Positions 22,238 through 34,345 are shown, numbered from the stretch's first letter. The stretch is DNA of 64,000 bases from Stomoxys calcitrans (GCF_963082655.1 NC_081552.1:120144907-120208906), one strand, 5' to 3'. Numbers and translations: made by a program. The notes: a model not told the origin generated them from the letters alone.

Positions 22238-22263
22238 TGGGTAAATACCCGGGTATTTACCCA
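22238..22263. repeat. 26-bp perfect palindrome
   Basis: TGGGTAAATACCC and its exact complement meet at 22250/22251 with no spacer. It lies just after the (TA)n run and before the large imperfect palindrome. It may be half of a fold-back terminus; function unknown. Confidence 0.85.
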
Positions 22264-22345
22264 TTCATACCCTAAAGTTGGGTGTTTGTAATTTTGCCGA
22301 TATCTTGGGTACAAAAACATTTTCCAAGCAATGTTTAATGATGTC

Positions 22346-23085
22346 GTATTCTTTGTATATAAACCTGTCCTTCTGATCTCATGAAATCGGATTTCAGTTA
22401 TATATAGCCGCTATATAGACCGATCTCCAGACTTCAAGTTTTGAGGCAATAAATTGGTAATTTTTCATTAGATTTCGATGAAAATTGGCGCAGTGAGTTC
22501 CGGTTGACCCCTACCCATCTCTGTGAAATGTAGTTCAGATCGGATTATATGTAGATATAGCTGCCCTATAGACCGACCGCCCGATCGCCCGATATAGTGT
22601 ATTGAGGCCATTTATTACACGAAGTCGATGAAATTTTGCACAGTATGCTCCGGTAGACCCCTACACATTCCTGTCAAATGTGGACCAGATTGGACAATAT
22701 TTGGATATAGCTGCCAAATAGACCGATCCCCCATAAAGAGAGTATTTTTCATCCGATTTTGATGAAATTTTAAACATATCCATATCCGATCATCCAAATC
22801 GGATGAAAAAGGAGCACCTTTTATGGGCTCAATACTCTGTATAGGGGGGATTGATCTATATGGCAGCTATATCCAAATATAGTCCGATCTGAACCACTTC
22901 ACAGAAATTGTTAGGGGTCTACCAGAACTCACTGTGTCAAATGTCATCGAAATCAGATGAAAAATTACCAATTTATTGCCTTAAGACTTTAATTCTGAAG
23001 ATCGGCATATAGAGCGGCTATATATAACTAAAATCCGATTTTATGAGATCAGAAGGTAAGGTTTATATATTGTACAAAGAATACG
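22346..23085. repeat. Family C: 740-bp imperfect palindrome of ~153-bp monomers
   Basis: The left half begins 'gtattctttgtatataaacc' and 'cttctgatctcatgaaatcg'. The right half ends with their complements, 'cgattttatgagatcagaag' and 'tgtacaaagaatac'. The centre is near 22715. Within the left half GACCGA starts lie at 22418, 22571 and 22721 (steps of 153 and 150 bp), so the unit length matches families A and B though the text differs. No (GTCY)n tract or closing inverted sequence was seen. Confidence 0.7.
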
Positions 23086-23147
23086 GGTATATATACAAAG
23101 AATAGAATTATACCCAAAATATATGCAAAATTATAAATACCCCTCTT

Positions 23148-23549
23148 GTGGTTCAAGAAGTCAAGACTCCATATCGGTTTATATGGCAGCTATATTAGGT
23201 TATGAACCGATATGAACTATTCTTAGCACAGTTGTTGGAAGTCATAACAAAAAAAGTCATGCAAAATTTCAGCCAAGTCGGATAAGAATTGCGCCTTATA
23301 ATGGCTCAAGACCGCAAAATCCAAGATCGGTTTTTATGGCAGCTATATCAAAACATGAACCGATATGGCCCATTTACAATCCCAACCAACCTTCACTAAT
23401 AAGAAGTATTTGTGCAAAATTTCAAGCGGCTAGCCTTACTCCTTCGAAAGTTAGCGTGCTTTCGGCAGACAGATGGACGAACGGACAGACGGACGGACAT
23501 GGCTAGATCGACTTAAAATGGCATGACGATCATGCATATATATACTTTA
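23148..23549 (+). mobile_element. Family A 3' part, cut by a Helitron
   Basis: Two monomers, then the (GTCY)n tract near 23466-23500, then the core block up to 'catatatatacttta', where a Helitron end (CTAGCTGACC) begins. The remaining 3' end is not found on the far side in the same orientation. Confidence 0.75.
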
Positions 23550-25968
23550 CTAGCTGACCCGGGCCCGCAACGTTGCGCCTTCTTTTACTTTATATGAAAC
23601 AAAAGTTTCCTTGGAATATTTATTTTCGACAATTAAAGAGCTTTTAGTGAAATACCATGCTACGAAAATAGTATATCGCTTGACTAAAAGTTTAACAATA
23701 TAATTGCCCTTATCTGAATCCTATATGATCTTTATTGGTCTACGAATTTAAGTTTGGATGTAAAGTGTACTCTATTCGTAAAATACTTTAGTTCAGTCTT
23801 ATATTCTCATGATATCTGATTTAGGGGTGTTTTCGGGGGTGAGGTGGTACCCCAGACACTTGGCCCTAAAAACATATAAGCATCGTGCCCTTCTCTCAAA
23901 TACCATTTATTAAAACTCATTTTGCAATTGGGTTTGGGGGGAGTTTACAGGATGAGACGTCCCCCAAACACATGGCCCAAGATTGGTTATCAAATTCGTT
24001 TTCTAATTTCAAATACCTTTCATTTGAGCCACATATTGGCGTGGTCGAAAAATTTCTCCCCTTGAGGGGTGTTTTGGGGAAGGGGTGATGACTAAAATAC
24101 ATGGTCCTAGATTTTTAAATCGAATTCGTACTCTACTTCCAAATTCCTTTATTTGATGGTCAGTAAAAAATTGTTGTTTGTGGGGTATTTTGGGAAAGGG
24201 GTAGACCTCCAGAAAATTTGTTCCGAAAATGGGTATCAATTCTTGTTCTATCGCCCAATACCTTTCATTAAGCTCCATATTGACATGCCTCTAAAAACCC
24301 TTTTATTTAAGCCTCATATTGCAATAGTCAGCAAATACTTCCAATTTGGGTGGTGTTGTAGGGGTGGGGTGGCCCAATTGTCGCTTTTCCCGAATATTGA
24401 TATCAGATTCGTGCTTTACTCCCAAAGACCTTTCATTTGAGCCTCATATTGCCATCGTCGTAAATTTGTCCCCTTTGGAGGATGTTTTGAGAAGATCCCA
24501 TATTTGGACATCAGATTCGAATTCTACATTCAAATACCTTTTTTCTTAAGCCCCATATTCCCATGGTCAGTAAATAAGTCCTGTTTGGGGGGTATTTTGG
24601 GAAAATTGGTCCCGAAATTGGGAATCTATTCTTGCTCTACCCCCCAATTCCTTTCATTTAAGCCCCACAATGACATGATCGGTAAATATGACCGATTTAG
24701 GGGTGTTTTGGGGAGTGTGGTGGTCCCCCAATCACTAAGCGCCGACAATATATCTGGAACGTACTCTATTCTCATATAACTATATATCGTTTATTTGAAC
24801 CTCATAGTGCCATTGGCACCAAAATTGGATATCAAATTGGTTTTCTAATCTCACTTAAACCCCCTATTGCAAAAGTCAGCAAATATGTCCGGTTTGGGGT
24901 ATTTACCCTAAAAACTATAAATATTTAGTTCCACTATTTTTTAAGACCCAAATTGTCTTGGTGAGCAAATACGTCCTATTTGGGGGTTGTTATGGTAGTG
25001 GGACGTTCCCTAGACAGTTGGTCCCTAATATTGATATCGGATACGTGGCCTACTCCCAAATACCTTTAATTAGGGCCCCATATTTCTATAATCGGCAAAC
25101 ATGACCGGCTTGGGGGTGTTTTGGGGGATGGGCGACCACTCAGTGAGTTGGGCTAGAAAATATATATCGGATTCGTGTTCTACTCTAAAAACCCTCTTAT
25201 TTGAACTTATATTGCAATAGTCAGCAAATACTTTCTATTTGGGTGGTGTTGTAGTAGTGGTGTGGCCCCATAGACACTTTTCCCGAATATTAATATCAGA
25301 TTCGTGCTTTACTCCCATGCCCTTTGGGGATGTTTTTGGGGAGAGGCGGCCCCCAAACACTTGGTCCCATATTTGGATATCAGATTCGTATTCTACACTC
25401 AAATACCTTTTATTTAAGTCCCATATTCCCATGGCCAGTAAATAAGTCCTGTTTGGGGGGTGGACCTCCAGAAACATGGTCCCACATTTGGATATTAAAT
25501 TCGTATTCTACTCGCAAATACCTTTCATTTGAGTTACATATTGCCATGGTTGGTAAATATGACCGAATTAGGGGTGTTTTGGGTGTTTGGGTGGTCCCCA
25601 TAACACTTGGTCTGCCAATTGGATATCAGATACGTTTTGTTATCCTAAATACCTTTCATTTGATTCCCACATTGTCGTGATTGGTCTAAATATATGTTTT
25701 TATTTTTAGGGTAGGAGAGCACACAAAATTTCGCTTAAATCGCACCACCCATCTCCGAGATCTGGCGTTTCTGAAAATTAGGGTAAGGGGGAGGGCCTGC
25801 CCCAATTCAGGTATCAAAAAATTTAGTACCCTATTTTCACCACGGGGTCAATATGTGCCATCTGTGAAAATTTCAAGAAAATCGGTTCAACCGCTTCTGA
25901 GTCTATAAGGAACACACAAACAAACCTAAAAACCACAACTTGATTTTTATATGTAAGACTAGCTGAGG
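23550..25968 (-). mobile_element. Helitron copy, both ends present
   Basis: On the plus strand it begins CTAGCTGACCCGGGCCCGCA and ends ...TTTTTATATGTAAGA. On the minus strand it therefore starts TC and finishes CTAG followed by T, the Helitron rule. The body is a series of about 131-bp units rich in GGGG runs ('ttaggggtgttttggg'). A GC-rich stretch (CCGGGCCCG) lies just before CTAG, as expected for the 3' hairpin. No Rep/helicase frame exists, so it is nonautonomous. It is followed with no gap by another copy's CTAG end at 25969. Confidence 0.8.
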
Positions 25969-26284
25969 CCGGCCCGCCCTGCTGCGCCCGATAATGCTAT
26001 GTTGGAGAGAAGTACTCTTAATTTGAACATTTCTGCGTAATTGTAGTTGAAAATGTATTCCAATTTTCCTATGGATTTTTACACTCATGTACCTTTTATT
26101 TAAACCCCTCATTGCAATTGTCAGTACAAGTCCTTCTTGGGGAGTGGTGGACCCCCAGACACTTGGTCCCAAAAGTGAAAATCAATTTCGTGCTCTATTC
26201 CCAAAGATTTTTCATTTCAGATCCATATTGCATGGTAGGTGAAAATGTCCGATTTGAGGGGTTTTATAGTGGTGGGGTGACCCA
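25969..26284 (-). mobile_element. Helitron 3' fragment in head-to-tail tandem
   Basis: Begins CTAGCTGAGGCCGGCCCGCC directly after the TC end of the neighbouring Helitron. About 316 bp is kept before a family A copy begins. The sequence is more diverged than in other copies. Confidence 0.65.
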
Positions 26285-27849
26285 CGATAAAGTATATAAA
26301 TTCTTGATCGTCGCGACATTTTATGTCGATCTAGCCATGTCCGTCCGTCTGTCCGTCCGTCTGTCCGTCCGTCCGTCCGTCTGTCTGTCGAAAGCACGCT
26401 AACTTCCGAAGAAGTAAAGCTAGTCGCTTGAAAATTTGCACAAATACTTCTTATTAGTGTAGGTCGGTTGGTATTGTAAATGGGCCATATCGGTCCATGT
26501 TTTGATATAGCTGCCATATAAACCGATCTTGGGTCTTGACTTCTTGAGCCTCTAGAAGGCGCAATTCTTATCTGATTGGAATGAAATTTCGCACGACGTG
26601 TTTTGTTATGATATCCAACAATTGTGCCAAGCATGGTTCAAATCGGTCCATAACCTGATATAGCTGCGATATAAACCGATCTTCGGTCTTGACTTCTTGA
26701 GCTTCTAGAGTGCGCAACTCTTATCCGACTGGAATGCAATTTTGCACGACGTGTTTTGTTATGATATCCAACAATTGTGCCAAGTATGGTTCAAATCGAA
26801 ATAGCTGCCATATAAACCGATCTTGGGTCTTGACTTCTTGAGCCTCTAGAGTGCGCAATTCTTATCCGATTGGAATGAAATTTTGCACGACGTGTTTTGT
26901 TATGATATCCAACAATTGTGCCAAGCATGGTTCAAATCGGTCCATAACCTGATATAGCTGCGATATAAACCGATCTCCGGTCTTGACTTCTTGAGCTTCT
27001 AGAGTGCGCAACTCTTATCCGACTGGAATGCAATTTTGCACGACGTGTTTTGTTATGATATCCAACAATTGTGCCAAGCATGGTTCAAATCGGTCCATAA
27101 CCTGATATAGCTGCGATATAAACCGATCTTCGGTCTTGACTTCTTGAGCTTCTAGAGTGCGCAACTCTTATCCGACTGGAATGCAATTTTGCACGGCGTG
27201 TTTTGTTATGATATCCAACAATTGTGCCAAGTATGGTTGAAATCGGTCCATAACCTGATATAGCTGCCATATAAACCGATCTAGGGTCTTGACTTCTTGA
27301 GACTCTAGAAGGCGCAATTCTTATCCGATTTGAATGAATTTTTGCACATGGTATTTTGTTATGATACCTTTAACATTTGTGCTAACTATGGTTCAAATCG
27401 GTTAATAACCTGACATAGCTGTCATATAAACAGATCTGGGGACTTGACTTCATGATCCTCTAGAGATCGCAATTATTATCCGACTTGTCTGAAATTTTGT
27501 ACGACGCATTCTCTCATGATCATCAACATACGTGTTTATTATGGTCTGAATCGGTCTATAGCCCGATACTGCTCCCATATAAATCGATCTCCCTATTTTG
27601 CTTCTTGAGCCCCCAAAAGGCGCAATTCTTATTCGAATTGGCTGACATTTTACACAGGTCTCCAACACATAATTTAATTGTGGTCCAAACCGGACCATAT
27701 CTTGATATCGCTCTAATAGCAGAGCAAATCTTTTCTTATATCCTTTTTTGCCTAAGAAGAGATGCCGGGAAAAGAACTCGACAAATGCGATCCATGGTGG
27801 AGGGTATATAAGATTCGGCCCAGCCGAACTTAGCACGCTTTTACTTGTT
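26285..27849 (-). mobile_element. Family A element, long copy
   Basis: About eight monomers with the reversed (GTCY)n tract at 26339-26389. The left end lacks the closing sequence; the right end is complete, with GGTGGAGGGTATATAAGATT, TTCGGCCCAGCCGAA and AGCACGCTTTTACTTGTT. Units starting 'cttgagcttctagagtgcgc' recur at 26697, 26992 and 27145 and are nearly identical (the last step is 153 bp), so local duplication has lengthened this copy. Confidence 0.8.
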
Positions 27850-28085
27850 CTTTATTCAAAGAACCGATAGATTGTCATAACAAAGATACATGCTGATGAT
27901 TAATTTTTACCATTCTGCCCTCTCTTTCTTCGTGTTGGCATGTTTTTAAGTGGATCAACTAAATCCAATTGATGACGCTAATTTAAATGTTAGTACTACT
28001 CGCTTAGAGTGGATCATACGGTGTGGTGGTTGTCTATGAATAGTCATTCATACTACCTATTAAATAGTCATCATTTAGTCTATTC

Positions 28086-29100
28086 TTATACCCACCACCG
28101 AAGGATGGAGGTATATTCATTTTGTCATTCCGTTTGCAACATATCGAAATATCCATTTCCGACCCTATAAAGTGTATATATTCTTGATCAGCGTAAAAAT
28201 CTATGACGATCTAGACATGTCCGTCTATCTGTCAGTTGAAATCACACTACAATCTTCAAAAATAGAGATATTGAGCCGAAACTATGCACAGATTCTTTTT
28301 TTGTCCATAAGCAGGTTAAGTTGGAAGATGGGCTATATCGGACTATATAGCCTCCATATAGACCGATCCGCCGATTTAGGGTCTTAGGCCCATAAAAGCC
28401 ACGTTTATTATCCGATTTTGCTGAAATTTGTGACAGGGAGTTGTGTAAGACCCTTCAGAATTCTTCGACAATTTGGCTCAGATCGGTCAAGATTTGGATA
28501 TAGCTGCCATATATTACCGATTTAGGGCCGATTCGGCCCTTAGACTTCCTTTGGATATAGCTGCCATATAGACCGATCCTCCGATTTAGGGTCTTAGGCC
28601 CATAAAAGCCACATTTATTATCCGATTTTGATGAAATTTGGGACAGTAAGTTGTCTTAGGCCCTTCGACATTCTTCTCTAATTTGGTCTTGATCGATTCA
28701 GATTTGGATGTAGCTGCCATATAGACCGATGTCTCGATTTTAGGTTTCGGGCCCATAAAAGGCGCATTTATTGTCCGATGTAGCCGAAATTTGGGAGTGA
28801 GTGAGTTAAGTTAAGCCCCTTGACATACTTCTGCAATATCGCACAGATCGGTCCAGATTTGGAAGCTGCCATATATACCGGTATCTCAGTTTTAGGTTTT
28901 GTGTCCATAAAAGGCGCATTTATTGTCCGATATCGCTAAAATTTGAGACAGTGAGTTAAGTTATGCCCTTCGACGTCTTTCTTTAATTTGGCCCAGATCG
29001 GTCCAGATTTAAATATAGCTGCCATATAGACTGATCTCTGAATTTAAGGTTTTGAGCCCATAAACGGCGTATTTATTGTCCGATTTCGCCGAAAATGTGT
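28086..29100 (-). mobile_element. Family B element, 5'-truncated
   Basis: Begins TTATACCCACCACCGAAGGA, carries 'tattcttgatcagcgtaaaa', a short GTCCGTCTATCTGTC tract and about six monomers ('ggatatagctgccatata'). The GC-rich 5' end is absent; it breaks off near 29100. Confidence 0.75.
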
Positions 29101-29130
29101 TGCCCAGCAATACGTCGTTTGGTCTCGTCT

Positions 29131-29611
29131 CGTATACTAATTTCGTCATTCTGTTTGTAACTACTCGAAATATTCGTCTGAAACCCCATAAAATATATAT
29201 ATTCTTGATCGTCGCGACATTTTATGTTAATCTAGCCATGTCCGTCCGTCTGTTCGTCCGACCCTCCGTCTGTCTGTCGAAATAACGCTAAAAATTTTGC
29301 ACAAACACTTTTTAGATGTAGGTCGGTTGGGATTGTAAATGGACCATATAGGTCCATGTTTTGATATAGCCACCATATAAACCGATCCCCCGAATGGACT
29401 TCTTGAGCTTTTAGATGACGCTACTAGAGGGCGCAATCCGATTAGGCCGAAATGTTGCATGAAGTGTGTTATTTTGGCTTCCAACAACTGTGTCAAATAT
29501 GGTCTGAATTAGTTCATATCCTGATATAGCCGCCATATAAACCGATCTGCCGGTTAGACTTCTTGGGCTTTTAGAGGGCACAATTCTTATCCAACGCGGT
29601 TGAAATTTTGC
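29131..29611 (-). mobile_element. Family A 3' part
   Basis: Starts inside 'tatactaatttcgtcattct', so the closing inverted sequence is missing. It has a GTCCGTCTGTTCGTCC tract at about 29240-29280, then about two monomers up to a LINE insertion or junction near 29612. Confidence 0.7.
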
Positions 29612-30057
29612 ATATGCATTATGAGGCCTAATATTGACTTGAAGGGGTCTACCGCTTTGCTGTCATTGGCTAGAATAGACGTCTCAGTCATTGTGTCAAT
29701 CATGACAGGGCACTGTCTAATCGGAAAACATGCTGACAAACTGAAGGTTGCCAGCAACGATTTTTGCAGAAGCTGTGAGGACATCGAAGAAGAAGAGACT
29801 ATAGAACACCTTCTGTGTGTGTGTCCCGCACTAGCAGTTAGAAGGAGTTCCACTTTAGGTTCTCATTTCTTTGAGAATCTATCTGATTTAGCGGATGTGA
29901 ACATTTGCAAGTTACGCGGCTTTTTAAAGCGATCTGGATGGTTCAACGGTAGGAGCTAGAAGTCGTCTTCCTTCTTCTGTTCCTGTGGTATCACAATGGA
30001 CGAAAACGTGTTAGGGAGTCTGATGGCAGGCTGCCACTTAAATCTAACCTAACCTAG
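29612..30057 (+). pseudogene. LINE 3' end with RNase H domain C-terminus
   Basis: The plus-strand frame to 29959 contains IDLKGSTALLSLARIDVSVI, TGHCLIGKHADKL, SNDFCRSCEDIEEEETIEHL, CVCPALAVRR and FLKRSGWF before a stop. This arrangement ends ORF2 of fly LINEs that carry RNase H (I/LOA/R1-like groups). The 3' UTR is about 100 bp and ends in CTAACCTAACCTA. Only the last part of ORF2 is present, as usual for 5'-truncated LINE insertions. It could belong to the same family as the LINE at 44288-48305, which cannot be tested here because the two do not overlap. Confidence 0.8.
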
Positions 30058-30420
30058 GCAATAGTCACAAACTCAATGCAAACATTTTCCTACACTCACG
30101 TGATAACAAAACACTTAAACACTTTAAAGAATCCAACGAAAAGGAAGGCTCTCGAAATTTTGCAATCGTTTTGGGGCTTGGTTTAACATATTGGATATGA
30201 CCAAAGCAAAACGTCAAAAATTGGATTGTACCCTTTGTAACATCAATATACCATTTTCATGTCCAAAGTCACCATTCAATTATAAGGCTTTACCAAGAAA
30301 AATGCTGCCACTACAGGGTGGTCCAAGTGAAATGAAGTACACATTTCAGGCCAGTCAACTGAGAATGAGGCCCACAAAAAAAAGAGAGTGTTTTTACAAC
30401 CCTCCATAGGAGACATAAAG
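30058..30420. other. Unassigned stretch with a 72-codon frame
   Basis: No repeat match was seen. A plus-strand frame at 30191-30409 starts MDMTKAKRQKLDCTLC and has two cysteine pairs but no recognised domain, promoter or neighbour. It could be a fragment of an exon or of an unrecognised element. I do not assign a function. Confidence 0.35.
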
Positions 30421-30600
30421 ATAAGTAAAAAGGCATTAAGTTCGGCCGGGCCGAGCTGTGGATATCCACCACCTCGGGTATATATGTAAATCCCATTTCC
30501 TCACAATACGTTGAAAATTGGATAACTTATGTATCCAAATTCGGCACGGACATTGAGTGGTCTAATAAATACTAGTCAATGTTGAATTTTGTATTTCAAA
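30421..30600 (+). mobile_element. Family E (B-related) 5' end, left of Helitron
   Basis: Starts ATAAGTAAAAAGGCATTAAG with palindrome TTCGGCCGGGCCGAG and GATATCCACCACCTCGGG. It ends at 'gaattttgtatttcaaa', where a Helitron is inserted, and resumes at 32573. Confidence 0.75.
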
Positions 30601-32572
30601 CTAGCTGACCCGGACCCGCTCCGCTGCGCCTTCCTTTACTTTATATGGAACAAAATTTTCCTTGGAATATTTATTTTCGACAATTAAAGAGCTTTCAGTG
30701 AAATACCATGCTACGAAAATAGTATATCGCTTGACTAACAGTTTAACAATATAAGTGCCTTTACCTGAATCCCATATGATCTTCATTGATCCACGAATTT
30801 AAGTTTGGATGTAAGGTGTACTCCATTTTTAAAATACTTTATTTCAGCCCGCTACTCTGAGATATCTGATTTAGGGGTGTTTTCGGGGGTGAGGTGGTCC
30901 CCCAGATACTTGGCCCTAAAAACATATAAGCATCGTGCTCTTCTTTCAAATGTCATTTATTTAAACCCCATATTGCTATTGGTTTAGGGGAGTTTACACG
31001 ATGTGGCGTCCCCCATACACATGGCCCCAAAATAGGTTGTCATATTCGTTTTCTAATCTCAAATACCTTTCATTTGAGCCACATATTGGCATTTTTACCC
31101 TTTGAGGGGTGTTTTGGGGAAAGGGTGATGCCCTAAATACATGGTCCCACATTTGGATATCATATTCTTATTCTACTATTCTATTCCTCAAAATTGGATA
31201 TTTAATTCGTTTTCTAATCTAATTGCAAAATCATATTGCAAAAGTCAGCAAATATGTCCGGTTTGGGGTTTTGGCCCTAAAAACTATAAATATTTAGTTC
31301 CACTCTCTTTAAGACCCAAATTGTCTTGGTGAGCAAATGAGTCCTATTTGGGGGTTGTTATGGTGGTGGGACGTCCCATAGACAGTACGTCACTAATGTT
31401 GATATCAGATACGTGGTCTACTCCTAAATACCTTTGATTTAGGCCCCATATTTCCACAGTCGGCAAACATGTCCGGCTTGGGGGGTGTTTTGGGGGATAA
31501 GCGGCCACTCAGTGAGTTGGCATTGAAAATATATGTCGGATTCGTGTTCCACTCTAAAAATCCTCTTATTTGAGATTCAGATTGCAATAGTCAGCAAATA
31601 CTTACTATTTGGGTGTTGTAGTGGGGGTGGGGAGACCCGATAGACACTTTTCCCGAATATTTATATCATATTCGTGCTTTACTCCCAAACACATTTTATT
31701 TGAGCCCCATATTGCTATGGTCGTAAATGTGTCCCCATTGGGGGAGGTTTTTGGGGAGAGGCGGCCCCCAAACACTTGGTCTTATATTTGGATATCAGAT
31801 TCTAATTCTGCACTCAAATATCTTTTATTTAAGCCCCATATTCCCATGGTTAGTAAATAAGTCCTGTTTGGGGGTTGTTTTGGGGAAGGGGTGGACCCCC
31901 AGAAACGTGGTCCCACATTTGGATATTAGATTCGTATTCTACTCGCAAAAACCTTTCATTTGAGTCCCATATTGCCATGGTCGGTAAATATGTCCGATTT
32001 AGGGGTGTTTTGGGGGTTAGGTGGTGTTGTGGGGTGTGGTGGCCCCATAGACACTTTTCCCAAATTTTGATATCGGATTTGTGCTTTACTCCCAAGGACC
32101 TTTCATTTGAGTCCCATGTGGCTCAGGGGGTAGTCCTCTAACATTGGCCCGATAATTGGATATCAGATACGTTTTCTAATCTTAAATACTTTTCATTTTA
32201 GTCCCATATTATCGTGATTGGTCTAAATATATGTTTGGTAGATTTTAGGGTGGGGCGGCCCCCCTAGGTACCCCATCCGAAATTTGGATACCAAATTTTT
32301 ATTTTTAGGGTGCTATATGAGAGCACTCAAAATTTCGATTAAATCGCACCACCCATCTCGGAGATCTGGCGTTTCTGAAAATTGGGGTAAGGGGGAGGGT
32401 CCGTCCCCCTTCAGATATCAAAAAGTGTAGTACTCTATTTTCACCGCGGAATTATTATGCACCATCTGTGAAAATTTGAAGAAAATCGGTTCAGCCCTTT
32501 CTGAGTCTATAAGGAACACACAAACATACAAACAAACCTACAAACAAATACAAATTGATTTTATATTTAAGA
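30601..32572 (-). mobile_element. Complete nonautonomous Helitron with known empty site
   Basis: 1,972 bp. Plus-strand ends are CTAGCTGACCCGGACCCGCT and ...GATTTTATATTTAAGA, so on the minus strand it reads TC...CTAG. The flanks tttcaaa and tttcaac join seamlessly to match the uninterrupted sequence at 43345-43358, giving insertion between A and T with no target duplication. This is the diagnostic behaviour of Helitrons. The body consists of about 131-bp G-rich units; near the TC end is a conserved 'tcggttcagcc' block and a (CAAA)n-like tract. No protein is encoded. Confidence 0.88.
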
Positions 32573-33190
32573 TTTCAACAAAATCATGTAACAAAGAAAG
32601 CTTTTATGAGCTTCAGACGCTTAACCGGCATATCTGTCTATATGACAACTATATCCAAATACAGTCCGATCTGAACCATATTTGAGTCGGATGTTGGGAA
32701 GCGTAAAACTACTAACTGTTTCAAATTTCAGCGAAATCGGTTAAAAATAAAGCTTCTATGGGCTTCGGACCCTTTATCGGCAGATCGGTCTAAATGACAG
32801 CTATATCAAAATAAAGTCCATATTTAGGTCAGATGTCAGGTGGCTTAAAATAACACACTGTTTCAAATTGCAGCGAAATCGGGTAATAAATTGAACTTGT
32901 ATGGGTTTCAGACCCTTTATCGGCAGATCGGTCTATATGGCAGGTATATCTAAATATAGTCCGAACTGAACCATATTTAGATTCTATGTTGGGAGGTATT
33001 AAACTACTCACAGTTTTAAATTTCAGCGAAATCAGCTGAAAAATAAAGCTTTTATGGGCTTCAGCCCCTTAATCGGGAGATCGGTCTATTTGGCAGCTAT
33101 ATTGAAATATAGTCCGATATAAATCATATTTGGGTCAGATGTCGGTAGGCCTTAAATAACCCACCGTTTCACCGCACCACATCGCACTTG
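32573..33190 (+). mobile_element. Family E (B-related) body, right of Helitron
   Basis: Four monomers, with GATCGG at 32783, 32936 and 33079 (steps 153 and 143). Text such as 'aaactactcactgtttcaaa' is shared with 42686-43130 and 43325-44284. The 3' end is missing; after about 33190 unassigned DNA leads to family F. Confidence 0.7.
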
Positions 33191-33223
33191 CTGTCAAAAG
33201 AAGTACGATTATTTCCATAAACT

Positions 33224-34345
33224 TTTTTTATACCCTACACCACCACTGTGGTACAGGGTACTTTAGATTTGTGCATTTGTTTGCAACACTAAGAAGGAGA
33301 AGAGCTAGACCCATCGATAAGTATACCGATCAACTCAGAATCACTTTCTGATTCGATTTAGCTATGTTCATCTGTCCGCCTCTCTGTCTGTCCATGTATT
33401 TTTGAAATCAAGGTACAGGTTGCATTTGTTGTCCGATTTTCACAAAATTTTGCATAAGTGTCTTTTTTGGTCCAAGGACGAACGCTATTGATTTTGAAAA
33501 AATCGGTTCAGATTTAGATATAGCTCCCATATATATCTTTCATCAGATATGCCTTTTTTAAGCTGTGGGAGCCACAATTTTGGTCTGATCTTTACCAAAT
33601 GTGCAAAAGTGTGGAAAATTTTATCCAAATCGGTTCAGATTTATATATAGCTCCTATATATGGGATGGGACATCCGATTTGACCTATTAATGCTGTAGAA
33701 GGCATAATTTTTGTCCAATTTTAGCAAAATTGACACGAAGTGCTTTTTTGATGTCCTAGTATGTGATCAGAATTTCATCAGAATCGGATCAGATTTATAT
33801 ATAGCTCCCATATATATCTTTCATCCGATATGCCCTTTTTAAGCTGTACTAGCCAAATTTTGGTCCCATCCTTACAAAATTTTGAAGGAGATGTTTTATT
33901 AGGCGTCGCACTACATGCAAAAAATTTCATCAAAATTGAACCAGATTTAGGTTATATATCTTTTAATCGTTTCGACTTTTAGGGCTGTAATAGGTACAAT
34001 TTTGGTCCTATCTCTACAAAATTGTTCATGAGATGTTTTAATTGACATCCCAATACGTGTGCAATCGCAACAACATGCAAAATATTTCATCAAAATCAAA
34101 TCAGATTTAGGTAAAACTCCCATATATATCTTTTAAGCGTTTCGACTTTTAAGGCTGTAGAAACCACAATTTTCGTACCATCGTAGAAAATTGTAGAAGG
34201 TTCTATTCGATATTTCAATAGGTATGCAAAATTAAAGCCTGACTAGATTTGAAGATAAGTTTTATATATTAAAAGTAGTACGTATACTAGGTGGTGTAGG
34301 GTATTATATAGTCGGCCCCGTCCGACTTCTGCCTTTCCTTATCGG
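33224..34345 (-). mobile_element. Family F element, complete
   Basis: On the plus strand it begins TTTTTTTATACCCTACACCACC and ends GGTGGTGTAGGGTATTATAT followed by GTCGGCCCCGTCCGAC and CTTCTGCCTTTCCTT. The opening and closing TACCCTACACCACC/GGTGGTGTAGGGTA are exact inverted complements. Units of 152 and 154 bp are measured between CAGATTTAT starts. The microsatellite is degenerate ('gtccgcctctctgtctgtcc'). Confidence 0.8.

Noticed and set aside
26212..26634. 140-codon frame rich in Arg/Ser/Asp with HSNQIRIAPSRGSRSQDPRS-like text
   Set aside because: It is the translation of family A monomers plus the (GTCY)n tract. The same peptide recurs at many loci in both orientations and the frame usually ends at the same in-monomer TGA. 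There is no start context or domain.
30191..30409. Small host gene of 72 codons with cysteine pairs
   Set aside because: No recognised domain and no promoter or polyadenylation signal; flanked by a LINE tail and a family E start. Kept only as an unassigned frame.
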